Part shown: in pieces, positions 36,401 through 44,573 of the stretch
Layout: each line of letters starts with the position of its first letter
How positions within the stretch are numbered: the first letter of the stretch is position 1
Position numbers and translations under genes: made by a program
The notes under the pieces: generated by a model
What the model was told of the DNA's origin: nothing
Databases searched by the model: none
Seen by the model: only the letters and a program-made list of their open reading frames with translations
Source: CBDCCV01 sp965215025
Lineage (GTDB): Bacteria; Bacteroidota; Rhodothermia; Rhodothermales; Salinibacteraceae
Direction: 5' to 3'
Assembly (NCBI GenBank): GCA_965215025.1
Contig: CBDCCV010000001.1
Location: 1,302,001 to 1,366,000 of the forward strand
Length of the DNA: 64,000 bases

Positions 36401-37852
36401 ATGGCAAAACAACAGAGCGCCACGCGCCGCATCATAAAAATCGTCCTGATCGTCATCGTCGTGCTCGTGCTCCTGGGCGTCGTTGGGGCGGCCACGGGCC
36501 TCTTCGGCGGCGGCGAGAGCGGCGTGGCCGTCGAGACCGGCGAGGCCGAGCGGCGCGACGTCACGCAGGTCGTCACCGCCTTTGGGCGCGTGCAGCCGGA
36601 GGTCGAGGTCGTCATCAGCCCGGACGTGCCCGGCGAGATCATCGAGCTGCCCGTAGAGGAGGGCGCGCCCGTGCGCAAGGGGCAGCTCCTGGCGCGCATC
36701 AACCCGGACGATTACGCGGCGCAGGAGCAGCAGGCCGAGGCGGGCGTCTCGCAGTCCAAAGCGAACCTGGCCGAGCGCAAGGCGGACCTGGAGCAGGCGC
36801 GCACGGCGTACGAGCGCCAGCAGAAGCTCTTCGAGCGCAACGTCGGCGCCCGGAGCGACCTCGAGCAGGCGCAGACGCAGCTCGAGGCGGCCGAGTCGCG
36901 CTACGAGGCGGCCAAGTACCAGGTCGAGAGCGCCGAGGCGCGCGCCCAGGAGGCGCAGAAGCAGCTCGGCCGCACGGCCATCTACGCGCCCATGGACGGG
37001 ACCGTGAGCAAGCTCAATGTGGAGCAGGGCGAGCGCGTGGTAGGCACGAGCCAGATGGCCGGCACCGAGATGATGCGCATCGCCCGCCTGGACCAGATGG
37101 AGGTCGAGGTCGATGTCAACGAGAACGACGTCGTCAACATCGCCCTGGGCGATACGGCCTCGGTGGAGGTGGACGCTTACCCGGAGCGCACGTTCGAGGG
37201 CATCGTCACCGAGATCGCCAACTCCGCGCGCGTAAGCGCCGAGGGGACGCAGGAGCAGGTCACCAACTTCCCCGTGAAGATCCGCCTGCTCAGCCCGCAC
37301 AACGCCGCCTACCGCGCCCAGAGCGGTGGCGCCCGCCCGGCCTCGCTCTCCGATGACGAAGGCGCCCTCCCCACCGCCGCCGACGTGCCCGTCTTCCGCC
37401 CCGGCATGAGCAGCACGGTGGACATCTTCACCCAGACCGTCACCGACGTCGTAGCCGTGCCCATCCAGGCCGTCACCGTGCGCGACTTCAACAAGCTCGG
37501 TGAAGAGGGCGAGATGGAAGCTGCCCCCGCTGCCGAAGCCGCCGAAGAGGACGCCAGCGGCCCTGCCGAAGCGGAGGCCGAGAACGGCGCCCCAGAGCGC
37601 GCCCGCGGCGAGGACCTGCGCAAGGTGGTCTTCCTCGTAGAAACGGCCGGCGAGGGCGATGCGAAAGAGGCCAAGATGGTCGAGGTCGAGACGGGCATCT
37701 CGGACGACTCGTACATCGCCATCCAGAGCGGCTTGCAGGGCGGCGAGGAGGTCATCGTCGGCCCGTACCGCGCCGTGAGCCAGGAGCTAGAGCCGGGCAC
37801 GGCCGTGCGTATCCAGGAAGCAGAGGGCGCCTTCGCCTCGGCGCAGGAGTAG
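36401..37852 (+). CDS. HlyD/MacA-type periplasmic adaptor (membrane fusion protein)
   Basis: A 483-residue protein. One N-terminal membrane helix (IIKIVLIVIVVLVLLGVVG), a lipoyl-like half (VVISPDVPGEIIELPVEEGA), a long coiled coil (about 105-190: EAGVSQSKANLAERKADLEQ, ARTAYERQQKLFERN), the second lipoyl half (IYAPMDGTVSKLNVEQGERV) and a beta-barrel domain (VEVDVNENDVVNIALGD) follow the MacA order. A Glu/Ala-rich insert lies at about residues 370-400 in the membrane-proximal domain. It links the ABC transporter to TolC. Confidence 0.9.
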   Translation: MAKQQSATRRIIKIVLIVIVVLVLLGVVGAATGLFGGGESGVAVETGEAERRDVTQVVTAFGRVQPEVEVVISPDVPGEIIELPVEEGAPVRKGQLLARINPDDYAAQEQQAEAGVSQSKANLAERKADLEQARTAYERQQKLFERNVGARSDLEQAQTQLEAAESRYEAAKYQVESAEARAQEAQKQLGRTAIYAPMDGTVSKLNVEQGERVVGTSQMAGTEMMRIARLDQMEVEVDVNENDVVNIALGDTASVEVDAYPERTFEGIVTEIANSARVSAEGTQEQVTNFPVKIRLLSPHNAAYRAQSGGARPASLSDDEGALPTAADVPVFRPGMSSTVDIFTQTVTDVVAVPIQAVTVRDFNKLGEEGEMEAAPAAEAAEEDASGPAEAEAENGAPERARGEDLRKVVFLVETAGEGDAKEAKMVEVETGISDDSYIAIQSGLQGGEEVIVGPYRAVSQELEPGTAVRIQEAEGAFASAQE

Positions 37853-37974
37853 GAGCTTCAACAGCCCTCGAGGCAGGGGCGAGGCGCGCCTTGCCCTGGC
37901 GCGCTTTCAGAAAAAGAAGCGAGCCGAACCAGAAGGGCACCCCGTCTTCTCCACGCAAACCCAGTCCAAACCTC

Positions 37975-38750
37975 ATGGAAGTGCAAGCCGCTCCGCGCGC
38001 CGAGGACCGCCGCGCCCGTTCGCTCATCGACATCGACGCCCTTACGAAGGTGTACCAGATGGGGTCGCAGGAGGTGCACGCGCTCGCCGGCGTCACGCTC
38101 GACATCGAGCAGAACGAGTACGTCGCCATCATGGGGCCGAGCGGTTCGGGCAAGTCCACGCTCATGAACATGCTTGGGTGCCTGGACACGCCCACGGGCG
38201 GCACGTACTTCCTCAATGGGGAGAACGTGAGCGAGATGACCGATGACGAGCTGGCCGCCATCCGCAACCGCGAGATCGGGTTCGTCTTCCAGACGTTCAA
38301 CCTCCTGCCGCGCGTAAGCTGCGTGCAGAACGCGGAGCTGCCCTTGATCTACGCCGGCATCACACGCCGCGAGCGCCGCGAGCGCGCCGCCGAGGCGCTG
38401 CGCGACGTAGGCTTGGGCGACCGCCTCGACCACAAGCCAGCGAGCTTTCCGGCGGGCAGCGCCAGCGCGTGGCCGTGGCGCGCGCCCTCGTCACGCGCCC
38501 CTCCATCATTCTGGCCGACGAGCCAACAGGCAACCTCGACACGAAGACGGGCGAGGACATCATGCGCCTTTTCGAAGCGCTCTACCGTCAGGGCAACACG
38601 CTCCTCGTGGTCACGCACGAGGAGGACATCGCCGGGCACGCCCGCCGCATCATCCGCCTGCGCGACGGCAAGATCGAGCGCGACGAGCAGGTGGAGCGCC
38701 CCGCCCTCGCCGGCGCCGACCTCGACGCGCTCGCGGTAGCCCCTGCATAA
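37975..38750 (+). pseudogene. MacB/LolD-type ABC transporter ATPase, interrupted by a frameshift
   Basis: All ABC ATPase motifs are present but in two frames. Frame 1 (37975 on) holds Walker A (MGPSGSGKSTLMNMLGCLD) and the Q-loop (GFVFQTFNLLPR). Near 38445 the expected LSGGQRQRVAVARAL appears only in the +2 frame, which continues with Walker B (IILADEPTGNLD), the H-switch (LLVVTHEEDIAGHAR) and a stop at 38748-38750. The region CACAAGCCAGCGAGCTTTCC reads KPASFP instead of KP-x-ELSGGQ, which a missing single base explains. Either the gene is inactivated or the base is a sequencing error. No permease gene follows. Confidence 0.88.
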
Positions 38751-38763
38751 GGACGCTTACAAG

Positions 38764-39660
38764 ATGCAAAGCGACGCCATCGTAGTAACCGGCGCGACGG
38801 GCACCGTCGGCGCTGCCGTGGCGCGGCGGCTCGTAGAGGGCGGATGGCCCGCGCGCCTGGCCGTGCGCGATCCGCAGAAGGCGCAGGCGCAGTTTGGCGA
38901 GGCGCCGCGCTGCGTGCGGTTCGACTTCGAGCAGCCGGCCACGTTTGCGGACGCCTTCGCCGGGGCGCGGAAGCTGTTCCTGGTGCGCCCGCCCGCCATC
39001 GCGCGCGTCGGCCCAACGTTGAACGCAGCCGTGGACGCGGCCCTCGCAGCGGGCGTCCGCCACGTCGTCTTCCTCTCGCTCCTCGGCGCGGAGCAGAACC
39101 CGCTCGTACCGCACCGCGCCGTCGAGCGGCATCTCGAAAAGCGCGGCGTGCCTTACACCTTCCTGCGCCCGAGCTTCTTCATGCAGAACCTGAGCACGAC
39201 GCACCGCGAAGACCTCCGCGCGCGTGGCGAGCTGTTCGTGCCGGCGGGCCATGGGCGCACGAGCTTCATCGACGCGCGCGACGTGGCTGATGTAGTCGTG
39301 GCGGTCCTCACCGAAAGCGGGCACACGGGCCGTGCCTATGCCCTCACCGGCCCGGCGGCGCTGACGTACTTCGAGGCGGCCGAGGTGTTTTCCGACGTGC
39401 TCGGCCGCCGCGTCACGTACGCCAACCCCTCGGCCTTGCGTTTTGGTGTGCGGATGTGGCGGCGCGGGCATCCGCTGAGCTTCGTGGCGGTGATGATCGG
39501 CATCTACACCGCCGCGCGCCTGGGCCTGGCCGGCCGCGTCACGGGCGACGTGGAGCGCCTGCTGGGCCGCCCGCCGACGCCGCTCCGCCGCTTCGTGGAA
39601 GACTACCGCGCCTGCTGGACGCGCGAGGAAGAGACGCCCCCGGCCAACGCCGCTGCCTGA
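38764..39660 (+). CDS. NmrA-like NAD(P)-binding oxidoreductase
   Basis: A 298-residue atypical SDR protein. The N-terminal VVTGATGTVGAAVARRLVEG is the dinucleotide-binding loop; GVRHVVFLSLLGAEQNPLVP and PYTFLRPSFFMQNLSTTH are typical of the NmrA/quinone-oxidoreductase-2-like group, which often lack the catalytic Tyr-x3-Lys and act as redox sensors or reductases. C-terminal hydrophobic stretch FVAVMIGIYTAARLGLA. It starts 14 bp after the ABC ATPase stop. Its function relative to the exporter is unclear. Confidence 0.83.
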   Translation: MQSDAIVVTGATGTVGAAVARRLVEGGWPARLAVRDPQKAQAQFGEAPRCVRFDFEQPATFADAFAGARKLFLVRPPAIARVGPTLNAAVDAALAAGVRHVVFLSLLGAEQNPLVPHRAVERHLEKRGVPYTFLRPSFFMQNLSTTHREDLRARGELFVPAGHGRTSFIDARDVADVVVAVLTESGHTGRAYALTGPAALTYFEAAEVFSDVLGRRVTYANPSALRFGVRMWRRGHPLSFVAVMIGIYTAARLGLAGRVTGDVERLLGRPPTPLRRFVEDYRACWTREEETPPANAAA

Positions 39661-39665
39661 ACGCG

Positions 39666-39929
39666 ATGCGCTTCCCAATGACCAAGACGCCGACCGAACC
39701 GCTCCTGGGCCGCCCGGCGCTCTACGCCCTGATGGCGGCGGTGCTCCTGGCCGCCGCCGCGTACCGCCTCTCGAACGGCGAGCCGGCCACAGCCGGGTTC
39801 GCGCTCTCGGCCTCGGCAGGCGCCGCGTGCTGCGCCGGCGAGGCGTGGACGGGCCGCCGCGCTTTTCTGTGGATCGGCGGCGCGTGCGTCTTTGTAGCCA
39901 TGGTTTTCCTGCGGCTCGCCTACTCCTAA
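39666..39929 (+). CDS. Small membrane protein of unknown function
   Basis: An 87-residue frame with three hydrophobic segments (ALYALMAAVLLAAAAYRL, AGFALSASAGAACCAGEAW, AFLWIGGACVFVAMVFLRLA). ATG 39666 lies 5 bp after the previous stop, which suggests translational linkage. The frame is open upstream inside the previous gene, but that part is shadow. No family recognised. Confidence 0.6.
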   Translation: MRFPMTKTPTEPLLGRPALYALMAAVLLAAAAYRLSNGEPATAGFALSASAGAACCAGEAWTGRRAFLWIGGACVFVAMVFLRLAYS

Positions 39930-39956
39930 GCCCGCCGCCCGCGTGGAGCGCCGCTC

Positions 39957-41003
39957 ATGACCCGCACGCTGCCCTCGTCCCGCGCCCTCGCGCCCGCCGG
40001 CTTTGCGCTGGCCTGCATCGCCGTCTATGGCGCGTCGTTCTACATCGCCGGGCGGCTGCCGCAGTCCACGAACCCCGGCGCGCTGGCCGTCGGGCTGACG
40101 CTGGACCTCGTGGTGCTCGTGCCGATGCTCTACCACGTTTTGCTCGTGCGCAAGCGCGGCTGGCCGGCGGTGACGACGGGCGTGGTCTTTCTGGTCAGCC
40201 TCATGGCGGCGGAATGGGTCGTGCCGCCTGCGCACCAAGGGCTGCTGCGCGCCATGCAGATGGCCGGCGCGTCCGTCGAGGTGCTGCTGGTGGGCTACGT
40301 CTTAATGAAAGCCGCCTGGACGCTGCGCCGCTTCCGTGCGGAAGAGCGGGCTGCTGTGGCGGACGATCTGCTGGACCGCTGGCGCATGGCCGCCCGCGCC
40401 GCCTTCGACGTGCGCCCGCTCGCCGACGCCATCGCGTACGAAGGGGCCGTCTTTTATTTTGCCGCGCAGTTCTTCCGCCGGGGTGTGCGGGGAGAAGCGC
40501 CAGGCGCCGGCACCTTCACCTCCCACCGAACGAGCGGCTACGGGTTCGTCGTTTTCGCCGTCGTGATGGTGGCGGTGATGGAGATGGCGGGCGGGCATCT
40601 GCTCCTGCGCCTCTGGAGCGAGACGGCCGCGTGGGTTCACTTCGCGCTCGGCGGCTACGGGCTGATCTGGTTCCTCGGCGACTTCGAGGCCACGCGCCGC
40701 CGCTTCATCCGCATTGGCGAAGAGGCGCTGCACGTGCGGGCCGGGCTGCGGTGGAGCGTGCGCATCCCCTTCGCGCAGATCGCCTCGGTGGAGCGGGCGG
40801 GTCTTTCGTCGGAAAACGAGGCCGGGCACCTGAACGCGGTCGTGTTCGGCGGCGCGCAGCTTGTCGTTCGCACAGGAACGCCCGTGGTGGCGGAGGGGCC
40901 GTACGGGATCACGCGCGAGGTCACGTCCGTCGGGTTGCGCGTGGACGAGCCGGCGCGCTTCGAGGCGCTTCTGAAGGCGCGCATGGCAGGCGCGGCCCGT
41001 TGA
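39957..41003 (+). CDS. Hypothetical integral membrane protein with PH-like C-terminus
   Basis: A 348-residue protein. Four helices in the first 120 residues (FALACIAVYGASFYIAG, LTLDLVVLVPMLYHVLLV, TGVVFLVSLMAAEWVV, VEVLLVGYVLMKAAW) and about three more around residues 190-250. The last 100 residues (EALHVRAGLRWSVRIPFAQI, VVFGGAQLVVRTGT) look like a bacterial PH-type beta domain. I do not recognise a named family. It follows the small membrane protein by 27 bp and may be in the same transcript. Confidence 0.68.
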   Translation: MTRTLPSSRALAPAGFALACIAVYGASFYIAGRLPQSTNPGALAVGLTLDLVVLVPMLYHVLLVRKRGWPAVTTGVVFLVSLMAAEWVVPPAHQGLLRAMQMAGASVEVLLVGYVLMKAAWTLRRFRAEERAAVADDLLDRWRMAARAAFDVRPLADAIAYEGAVFYFAAQFFRRGVRGEAPGAGTFTSHRTSGYGFVVFAVVMVAVMEMAGGHLLLRLWSETAAWVHFALGGYGLIWFLGDFEATRRRFIRIGEEALHVRAGLRWSVRIPFAQIASVERAGLSSENEAGHLNAVVFGGAQLVVRTGTPVVAEGPYGITREVTSVGLRVDEPARFEALLKARMAGAAR

Positions 41004-41030
41004 GGTCTGGGTGACGCGGTTGCGCTTGAG

Positions 41031-41058
41031 GTAGGGGCGAGGCGTGCCTCGCCCCTAC
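41031..41058. repeat. 28-bp palindrome with GTAGGGGCG arms (copy 4)
   Basis: GTAGGGGCGAGGCG is followed by its complement with one central mismatch (TGCCTCGCCCCTAC). It starts 27 bp after the preceding stop codon. Core differs from the other copies but is itself symmetric. Confidence 0.88.
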
Positions 41059-41255
41059 GACGGTTTCGGTGCGCGGCGTCGGCCTCGGAACGCCCTTTCG
41101 AGAGGCGAACGTCAGGTTTCACCCGGCCTCCGCTGCGTATTCATGCAACCTGTGCCAGCGGGAGCGAACGGAGGCGTCTCAGACGAGGTAAGCGGCAGCC
41201 TTTTTGCCGAGAGTGCCGCTCTCACGTTTGTCAGTTGCTTCTGCCTTTTCGACCC

Positions 41256-41852
41256 ATGTACCTCTACCTCGAAGCCTTTCTGCCCCTTTTTGTGGCGATG
41301 AACCTGCCGGGCGTCCTGCCCCTTTTCCTCGGCCTGACCGAGGGGATGCCTCGCGCCGCGCGCCGCCGCCTCGTCGTGCAAGCCGTGCTGACGGCTTTCG
41401 CCGTGGCGATGGTCGTGCTCTTTGCCGGCCAGGTCATCTTCAAAACGCTCGGCATCACCGTCAACGACCTGCGCGTGGGCGGCGGGCTGATCCTGCTCAT
41501 CCTCAGCATCACCGACATCGTGTTTGGCGATTTCAAGCGGCGCGCGCCCGAGGAGGAGGCCCCCGGCGCCGGCCTCGGTGTGGTGCCGCTCGGCATCCCG
41601 CTCGTCGTCGGCCCGGCGGCGATTACGACGATCCTCGTCTCGCAGCAGAGTTACAGCTACCTGCCCACGCTGGCGGCGCTCGTCGTGAACCTCGTGCTCG
41701 TCCTCGCGGCCTTTCTCTCTGGGCCGGCGCTGGTGAGCTACCTGGGCACGAGCGCGACGAAGGCCATCGCCAAGGTAGCGAGCCTGTTCCTGGCCGCCAT
41801 CTCCGTGGCGATGATCCGCGCCGGCATCCTCGGCATGATTGCGGCGGCGTAG
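41256..41852 (+). CDS. MarC-family integral membrane protein
   Basis: A 198-residue protein with six hydrophobic segments. LEAFLPLFVAMNLPGVLPLF, LRVGGGLILLILSITDIVFG and PLGIPLVVGPAAITTILVSQ match the MarC/NAAT family, once linked to multiple antibiotic resistance but of uncertain transport role. ATG 41256 is chosen because the first helix begins within a few residues; the frame runs back to 41235. The gene stands alone between two intergenic repeats. Confidence 0.87.
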   Translation: MYLYLEAFLPLFVAMNLPGVLPLFLGLTEGMPRAARRRLVVQAVLTAFAVAMVVLFAGQVIFKTLGITVNDLRVGGGLILLILSITDIVFGDFKRRAPEEEAPGAGLGVVPLGIPLVVGPAAITTILVSQQSYSYLPTLAALVVNLVLVLAAFLSGPALVSYLGTSATKAIAKVASLFLAAISVAMIRAGILGMIAAA

Positions 41853-41914
41853 GTTTTCCGTCTGGCAGCCCCCGCCCCCGGCAGCGAACCCGCGACGGGG
41901 CGCTTCGTTGAGGG

Positions 41915-41983
41915 AGATGACCGACGAAGGACGACTGACGACGGCTCGATCAGGAGCGTCGTCCTTCGTCTATCGTCGGTTGT
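41915..41983. repeat. Stuttered quasi-palindrome between marC-like and BCCT genes
   Basis: The left arm (GATGACCGACGAAGGACGAC, TGACGACGG) and right arm (CGTCGTCCTTCGTCTATCGT, CGGTTGTC) are imperfect complements built from GACGA-type words, around a 13-base centre. Confidence 0.65.
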
Positions 41984-42010
41984 CCCCTTTTCCCAAACGT
42001 GAGCGCGGCG

Positions 42011-43600
42011 ATGGCCCGGACGCAGCGGCTGATGCGGAACGTGAGCGTTCCCGTTTTCTTCGCTTCAGCGGCGGCCATCTTTGCGTTCGTCGTCTTCGCG
42101 GCGGGGTTTACGGAAGAAGCGCGGGCGGCGTTTGAGGCGGCGCAGCGGATGGTGCTCTGGGGCACAGGCTGGTTCTACATGCTCGCGCTCACGCTTTTTC
42201 TGCTTTTTGCGATGGGCCTCCTCGCCAGTCCGCTCGGGAAGATCCGGCTGGGGCGCGACGACGAGCGGCCCGAGTACGGCTTCGCCGCGTGGTTTGCGAT
42301 GCTCTTTAGCGCGGGCATCGGGATCACGCTGCTCTTTTTCAGCGTGGCTGAGCCGCTTCTGCACTACAGCAGTCCGCCCACGAGCGCAGGCGGCACGCCG
42401 GCCGATGCGCGCGCGGCCATGGGCTACCTCTTCCTCCACTGGGGCCTGCACGGATGGGCCATCTACGTGGTTGTAGGACTCGCCCTGGCGTACTTCGCCT
42501 TCCGGCGCGGGCTGCCGCTCACCATCCGCTCGGCGCTCTATCCGCTCATCGGCGAAAGGATTTACGGACCCATCGGCCACGCGGCGGACGTTTTTGCCGT
42601 CTTGGGGACGATGTTCGGCATCGCCACCTCGCTGGGGCTGGGCGCCGGGCAGCTCAACGCCGGGCTGACGCGCCTTTTCGGCGTGCCGGACGCGCTTTGG
42701 GTCGAGCTGCTGCTCATCGGTGGGATCACGGCCGTGGCGACCCTTTCGGTGGTGCTTGGCCTCACGCGCGGCATCCGCCGGCTGAGCCTTTTGAACATGG
42801 CGCTCGCCCTGACGCTGCTTTTCTTCACGTTCGCCTTCGGGCCGGCGGCGGAGATCGTGCGCGCCTTTGGGCCGAACCTGGGGCAGTACCTCTCCGTCAC
42901 GCTCGTGGAGCACACCCTTTTCCAGGGCGCCTTTGCGGACGTGACCGGGCGCGGGTGGATGGGCAGCTGGACGCTCTTCTACTGGGGCTGGTGGATCGCG
43001 TGGTCGCCCTTCGTGGGGATGTTCATCGCGCGGATCTCGCGCGGGCGCACCGTGCGGCAGTTCGTGGCCGGCGTGCTCGGGGCCGGAAGCGGCTTCGTTT
43101 TCATCTGGCTCACCGTCTTCGGCGAGGCGGCGCTCCAGGCCGAACTCGCGGGCGCGGGCGGACTCGTCCAAGCCGTCGAGGAGGACCTGCCCGCCGCCTT
43201 CTTCGCGCTGATGGAGCGCCTCCCCTTGCCCACGGCCTCCTCGGCGCTCGCCCTCGTTTTGATGACGACGCTCTTCGTCACCTCTTCGGACTCCGGCTCG
43301 CTCGTCATCGACATCATCACGGCCGGCGGTGACCCGGACCCGCCTGTGGCGCAGCGCATCTTCTGGGCCGTGGTCGAGGGCGTGGTGGCGGGCGTCTTGC
43401 TCGTTGCCGGCGGCCTGAGCGCGTTGCAGACGGCCTCCATCGTCGGCGCGCTGCCGTTTGCGGTGGTGCTCGTCTTCATCGCGTACGGCCTCTTCAAAGC
43501 GCTCTGGGCCGACTACCGCGGCGCGTGGACGCCTGCGGCGAAGGAGTGTGCGGAAGAGGGCGCGGCGCTGGTGCAGGAGCAGACGGGCCGGATGCTATAG
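42011..43600 (+). CDS. BCCT-family betaine/choline/carnitine transporter
   Basis: A 529-residue 12-helix secondary transporter importing quaternary ammonium osmolytes. MLFSAGIGITLLFFSVAEPL is the family signature, FYWGWWIAWSPFVGMFIAR carries the aromatic substrate box region, and TSSDSGSLVIDIITAGG is also conserved. GTG 41999 would add four residues. The stop codon TAG (43598-43600) lies inside the left arm of a palindromic repeat, and the C-terminus is short, with no long osmosensory tail. A role in salt adaptation is likely. Confidence 0.92.
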   Translation: MARTQRLMRNVSVPVFFASAAAIFAFVVFAAGFTEEARAAFEAAQRMVLWGTGWFYMLALTLFLLFAMGLLASPLGKIRLGRDDERPEYGFAAWFAMLFSAGIGITLLFFSVAEPLLHYSSPPTSAGGTPADARAAMGYLFLHWGLHGWAIYVVVGLALAYFAFRRGLPLTIRSALYPLIGERIYGPIGHAADVFAVLGTMFGIATSLGLGAGQLNAGLTRLFGVPDALWVELLLIGGITAVATLSVVLGLTRGIRRLSLLNMALALTLLFFTFAFGPAAEIVRAFGPNLGQYLSVTLVEHTLFQGAFADVTGRGWMGSWTLFYWGWWIAWSPFVGMFIARISRGRTVRQFVAGVLGAGSGFVFIWLTVFGEAALQAELAGAGGLVQAVEEDLPAAFFALMERLPLPTASSALALVLMTTLFVTSSDSGSLVIDIITAGGDPDPPVAQRIFWAVVEGVVAGVLLVAGGLSALQTASIVGALPFAVVLVFIAYGLFKALWADYRGAWTPAAKECAEEGAALVQEQTGRML

Positions 43601-43624
43601 GGGCGTATCGCGATACGCCCCTAC
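43597..43624. repeat. 28-bp palindrome overlapping the BCCT stop codon (copy 5)
   Basis: TAGGGGCGTATCG is followed by its exact complement (43598-43623); the outer pair is A/C instead of G/C. The first three bases of the palindrome are the TAG stop of the BCCT gene. Confidence 0.88.
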
Positions 43625-43660
43625 GTGGTTTACGGCAAGCAGAAGGGGGCGGGAACGTCC

Positions 43661-43707
43661 ACGCAAGAAGCCGAACCACCCGCGAAAGGCGATTCGGCTT
43701 CTTGCGT
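43661..43707. terminator. Strong hairpin between convergent genes
   Basis: ACGCAAGAAGCCGAA and TTCGGCTTCTTGCGT form a perfect 15-bp stem with a 17-base loop. It lies between the end of the BCCT gene and the end of the opposite small Cys-rich gene. There is no U-tract, so the terminator role is inferred from position. Confidence 0.55.
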
Positions 43708-43735
43708 TGCGCGCGGCGGAGGCGGGCGGCGTGGT

Positions 43736-43951
43736 TTACGACACCGTCTGCCCGGCGCGCTCCTTCTCGGGGATGGGCATGATCTCGAAGCGCGTGCCCT
43801 CGTCGCCGGGGTACGGCTCGTGGTGGTCGTGACGGTTGGTCCAGATCTCCTGCGGGATGCCTTCGGGGAAAGCGGCGCACTGGTGGGCGTTCTCTTGGTT
43901 GCGGTCCAGATGCTTGCACGCTTTGCACATGGACGTGACGGCGTGGGCCAT
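43736..43951 (-). CDS. Small Cys/His-containing protein, putative metal-binding
   Basis: A 71-residue protein with CKACKHLD near residue 9, then HQCAAFPEGIPQEIW and HHEPYPGDEGTRFEIMP. The pattern C-x2-C-x2-(F/L) ... C-x-AFP-x-GIP ... PYPGD-x-G is one I recognise as a small conserved family without a known function; the Cys and His residues suggest zinc or iron binding. It is divergent from the Cys-containing gene at 44216, and the shared intergenic region has three similar dyads. Confidence 0.7.
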   Translation of the reverse strand: MAHAVTSMCKACKHLDRNQENAHQCAAFPEGIPQEIWTNRHDHHEPYPGDEGTRFEIMPIPEKERAGQTVS

Positions 43952-44036
43952 AATCGGTACCTCTGCGGCGGCTAGTTGGGAAATTGTTTCGCTCCCCTCA
44001 ACGCCGCGAGTGAGAAGGGGATTCCCTTCAGGGCAA

Positions 44037-44055
44037 ATTTAGAGGCAGTCTAAAT
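44037..44055. promoter_or_regulatory. Operator-like dyad A
   Basis: ATTTAGA-GGCAG-TCTAAAT, a perfect 7-5-7 inverted repeat. It lies 86-104 bp upstream of the minus-strand small Cys gene. Two similar dyads follow at 44071 and 44177. Confidence 0.65.
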
Positions 44056-44070
44056 ACATAACTCTGTAGC

Positions 44071-44089
44071 ATTTATACCAAGTCTAAAT
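44071..44089. promoter_or_regulatory. Operator-like dyad B
   Basis: ATTTATA-CCAAG-TCTAAAT matches dyad A with one change in the left half and the same 5-base spacing. Centre-to-centre distance from A is 34 bp. Confidence 0.6.
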
Positions 44090-44176
44090 AAGCAAGAAAG
44101 GGAGGAGCGTGTCCTTTCTTCCTATCGCAAAATATCTTGGCAGAGGCTTCTTGACTTCATCGGCGCGTCGGCTTTA

Positions 44177-44195
44177 ATTTAGACTGCATCTAAGG
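44177..44195. promoter_or_regulatory. Operator-like dyad C
   Basis: ATTTAGA-CTGCA-TCTAAGG, a complete left half and a right half with two changes. It ends 20 bp before the ATG at 44216, in a position suited to block transcription or initiation there. Confidence 0.6.
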
Positions 44196-44215
44196 AAGTC
44201 ACCTCCCAACTGCTC

Positions 44216-44515
44216 ATGTCTCCCTTCGACGAGTTTAAGAAAGCCGCACCCGTTCGTCTTCACCTCACCGAGTGCCGCTGCCCAGAGCGTGCGGCGTACA
44301 AATATTTCGTCTGCGGCAAAGGCTGCACCCTGGGCGTCTTGTTCGAGGACTCGGTGAGCATCTATTTCGAGTGGCTCACCCACAACGGTGGCTGCCCGGC
44401 GGACTACCCGCCGGAAATCCGCTACAAGGCGTGGCCGAAGCGTGAGTTCGCCCGCCTCTTGCGCCTCGGCGTCTGGGAGGCGACGACCTCCGACGCGGGC
44501 GCGGTGCCGGCATAG
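44216..44515 (+). CDS. Small Cys-containing protein of unknown function
   Basis: A 99-residue soluble protein with five Cys residues arranged ECRCPERA, FVCGKGCTLG and NGGCPADYP, which could hold a metal. No known domain recognised. It is divergent from the gene at 43951 and has dyad C close to its start. The codon use is less GC-rich at the 5' end. It is followed by the convergent restriction-methylase gene 58 bp later. Confidence 0.6.
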   Translation: MSPFDEFKKAAPVRLHLTECRCPERAAYKYFVCGKGCTLGVLFEDSVSIYFEWLTHNGGCPADYPPEIRYKAWPKREFARLLRLGVWEATTSDAGAVPA

Positions 44516-44573
44516 GAGCAGGTTGCTTCAGGGCAAGCGGTGCGGCTTATGGGGCTGCGCTGTCCCTCCTCGC

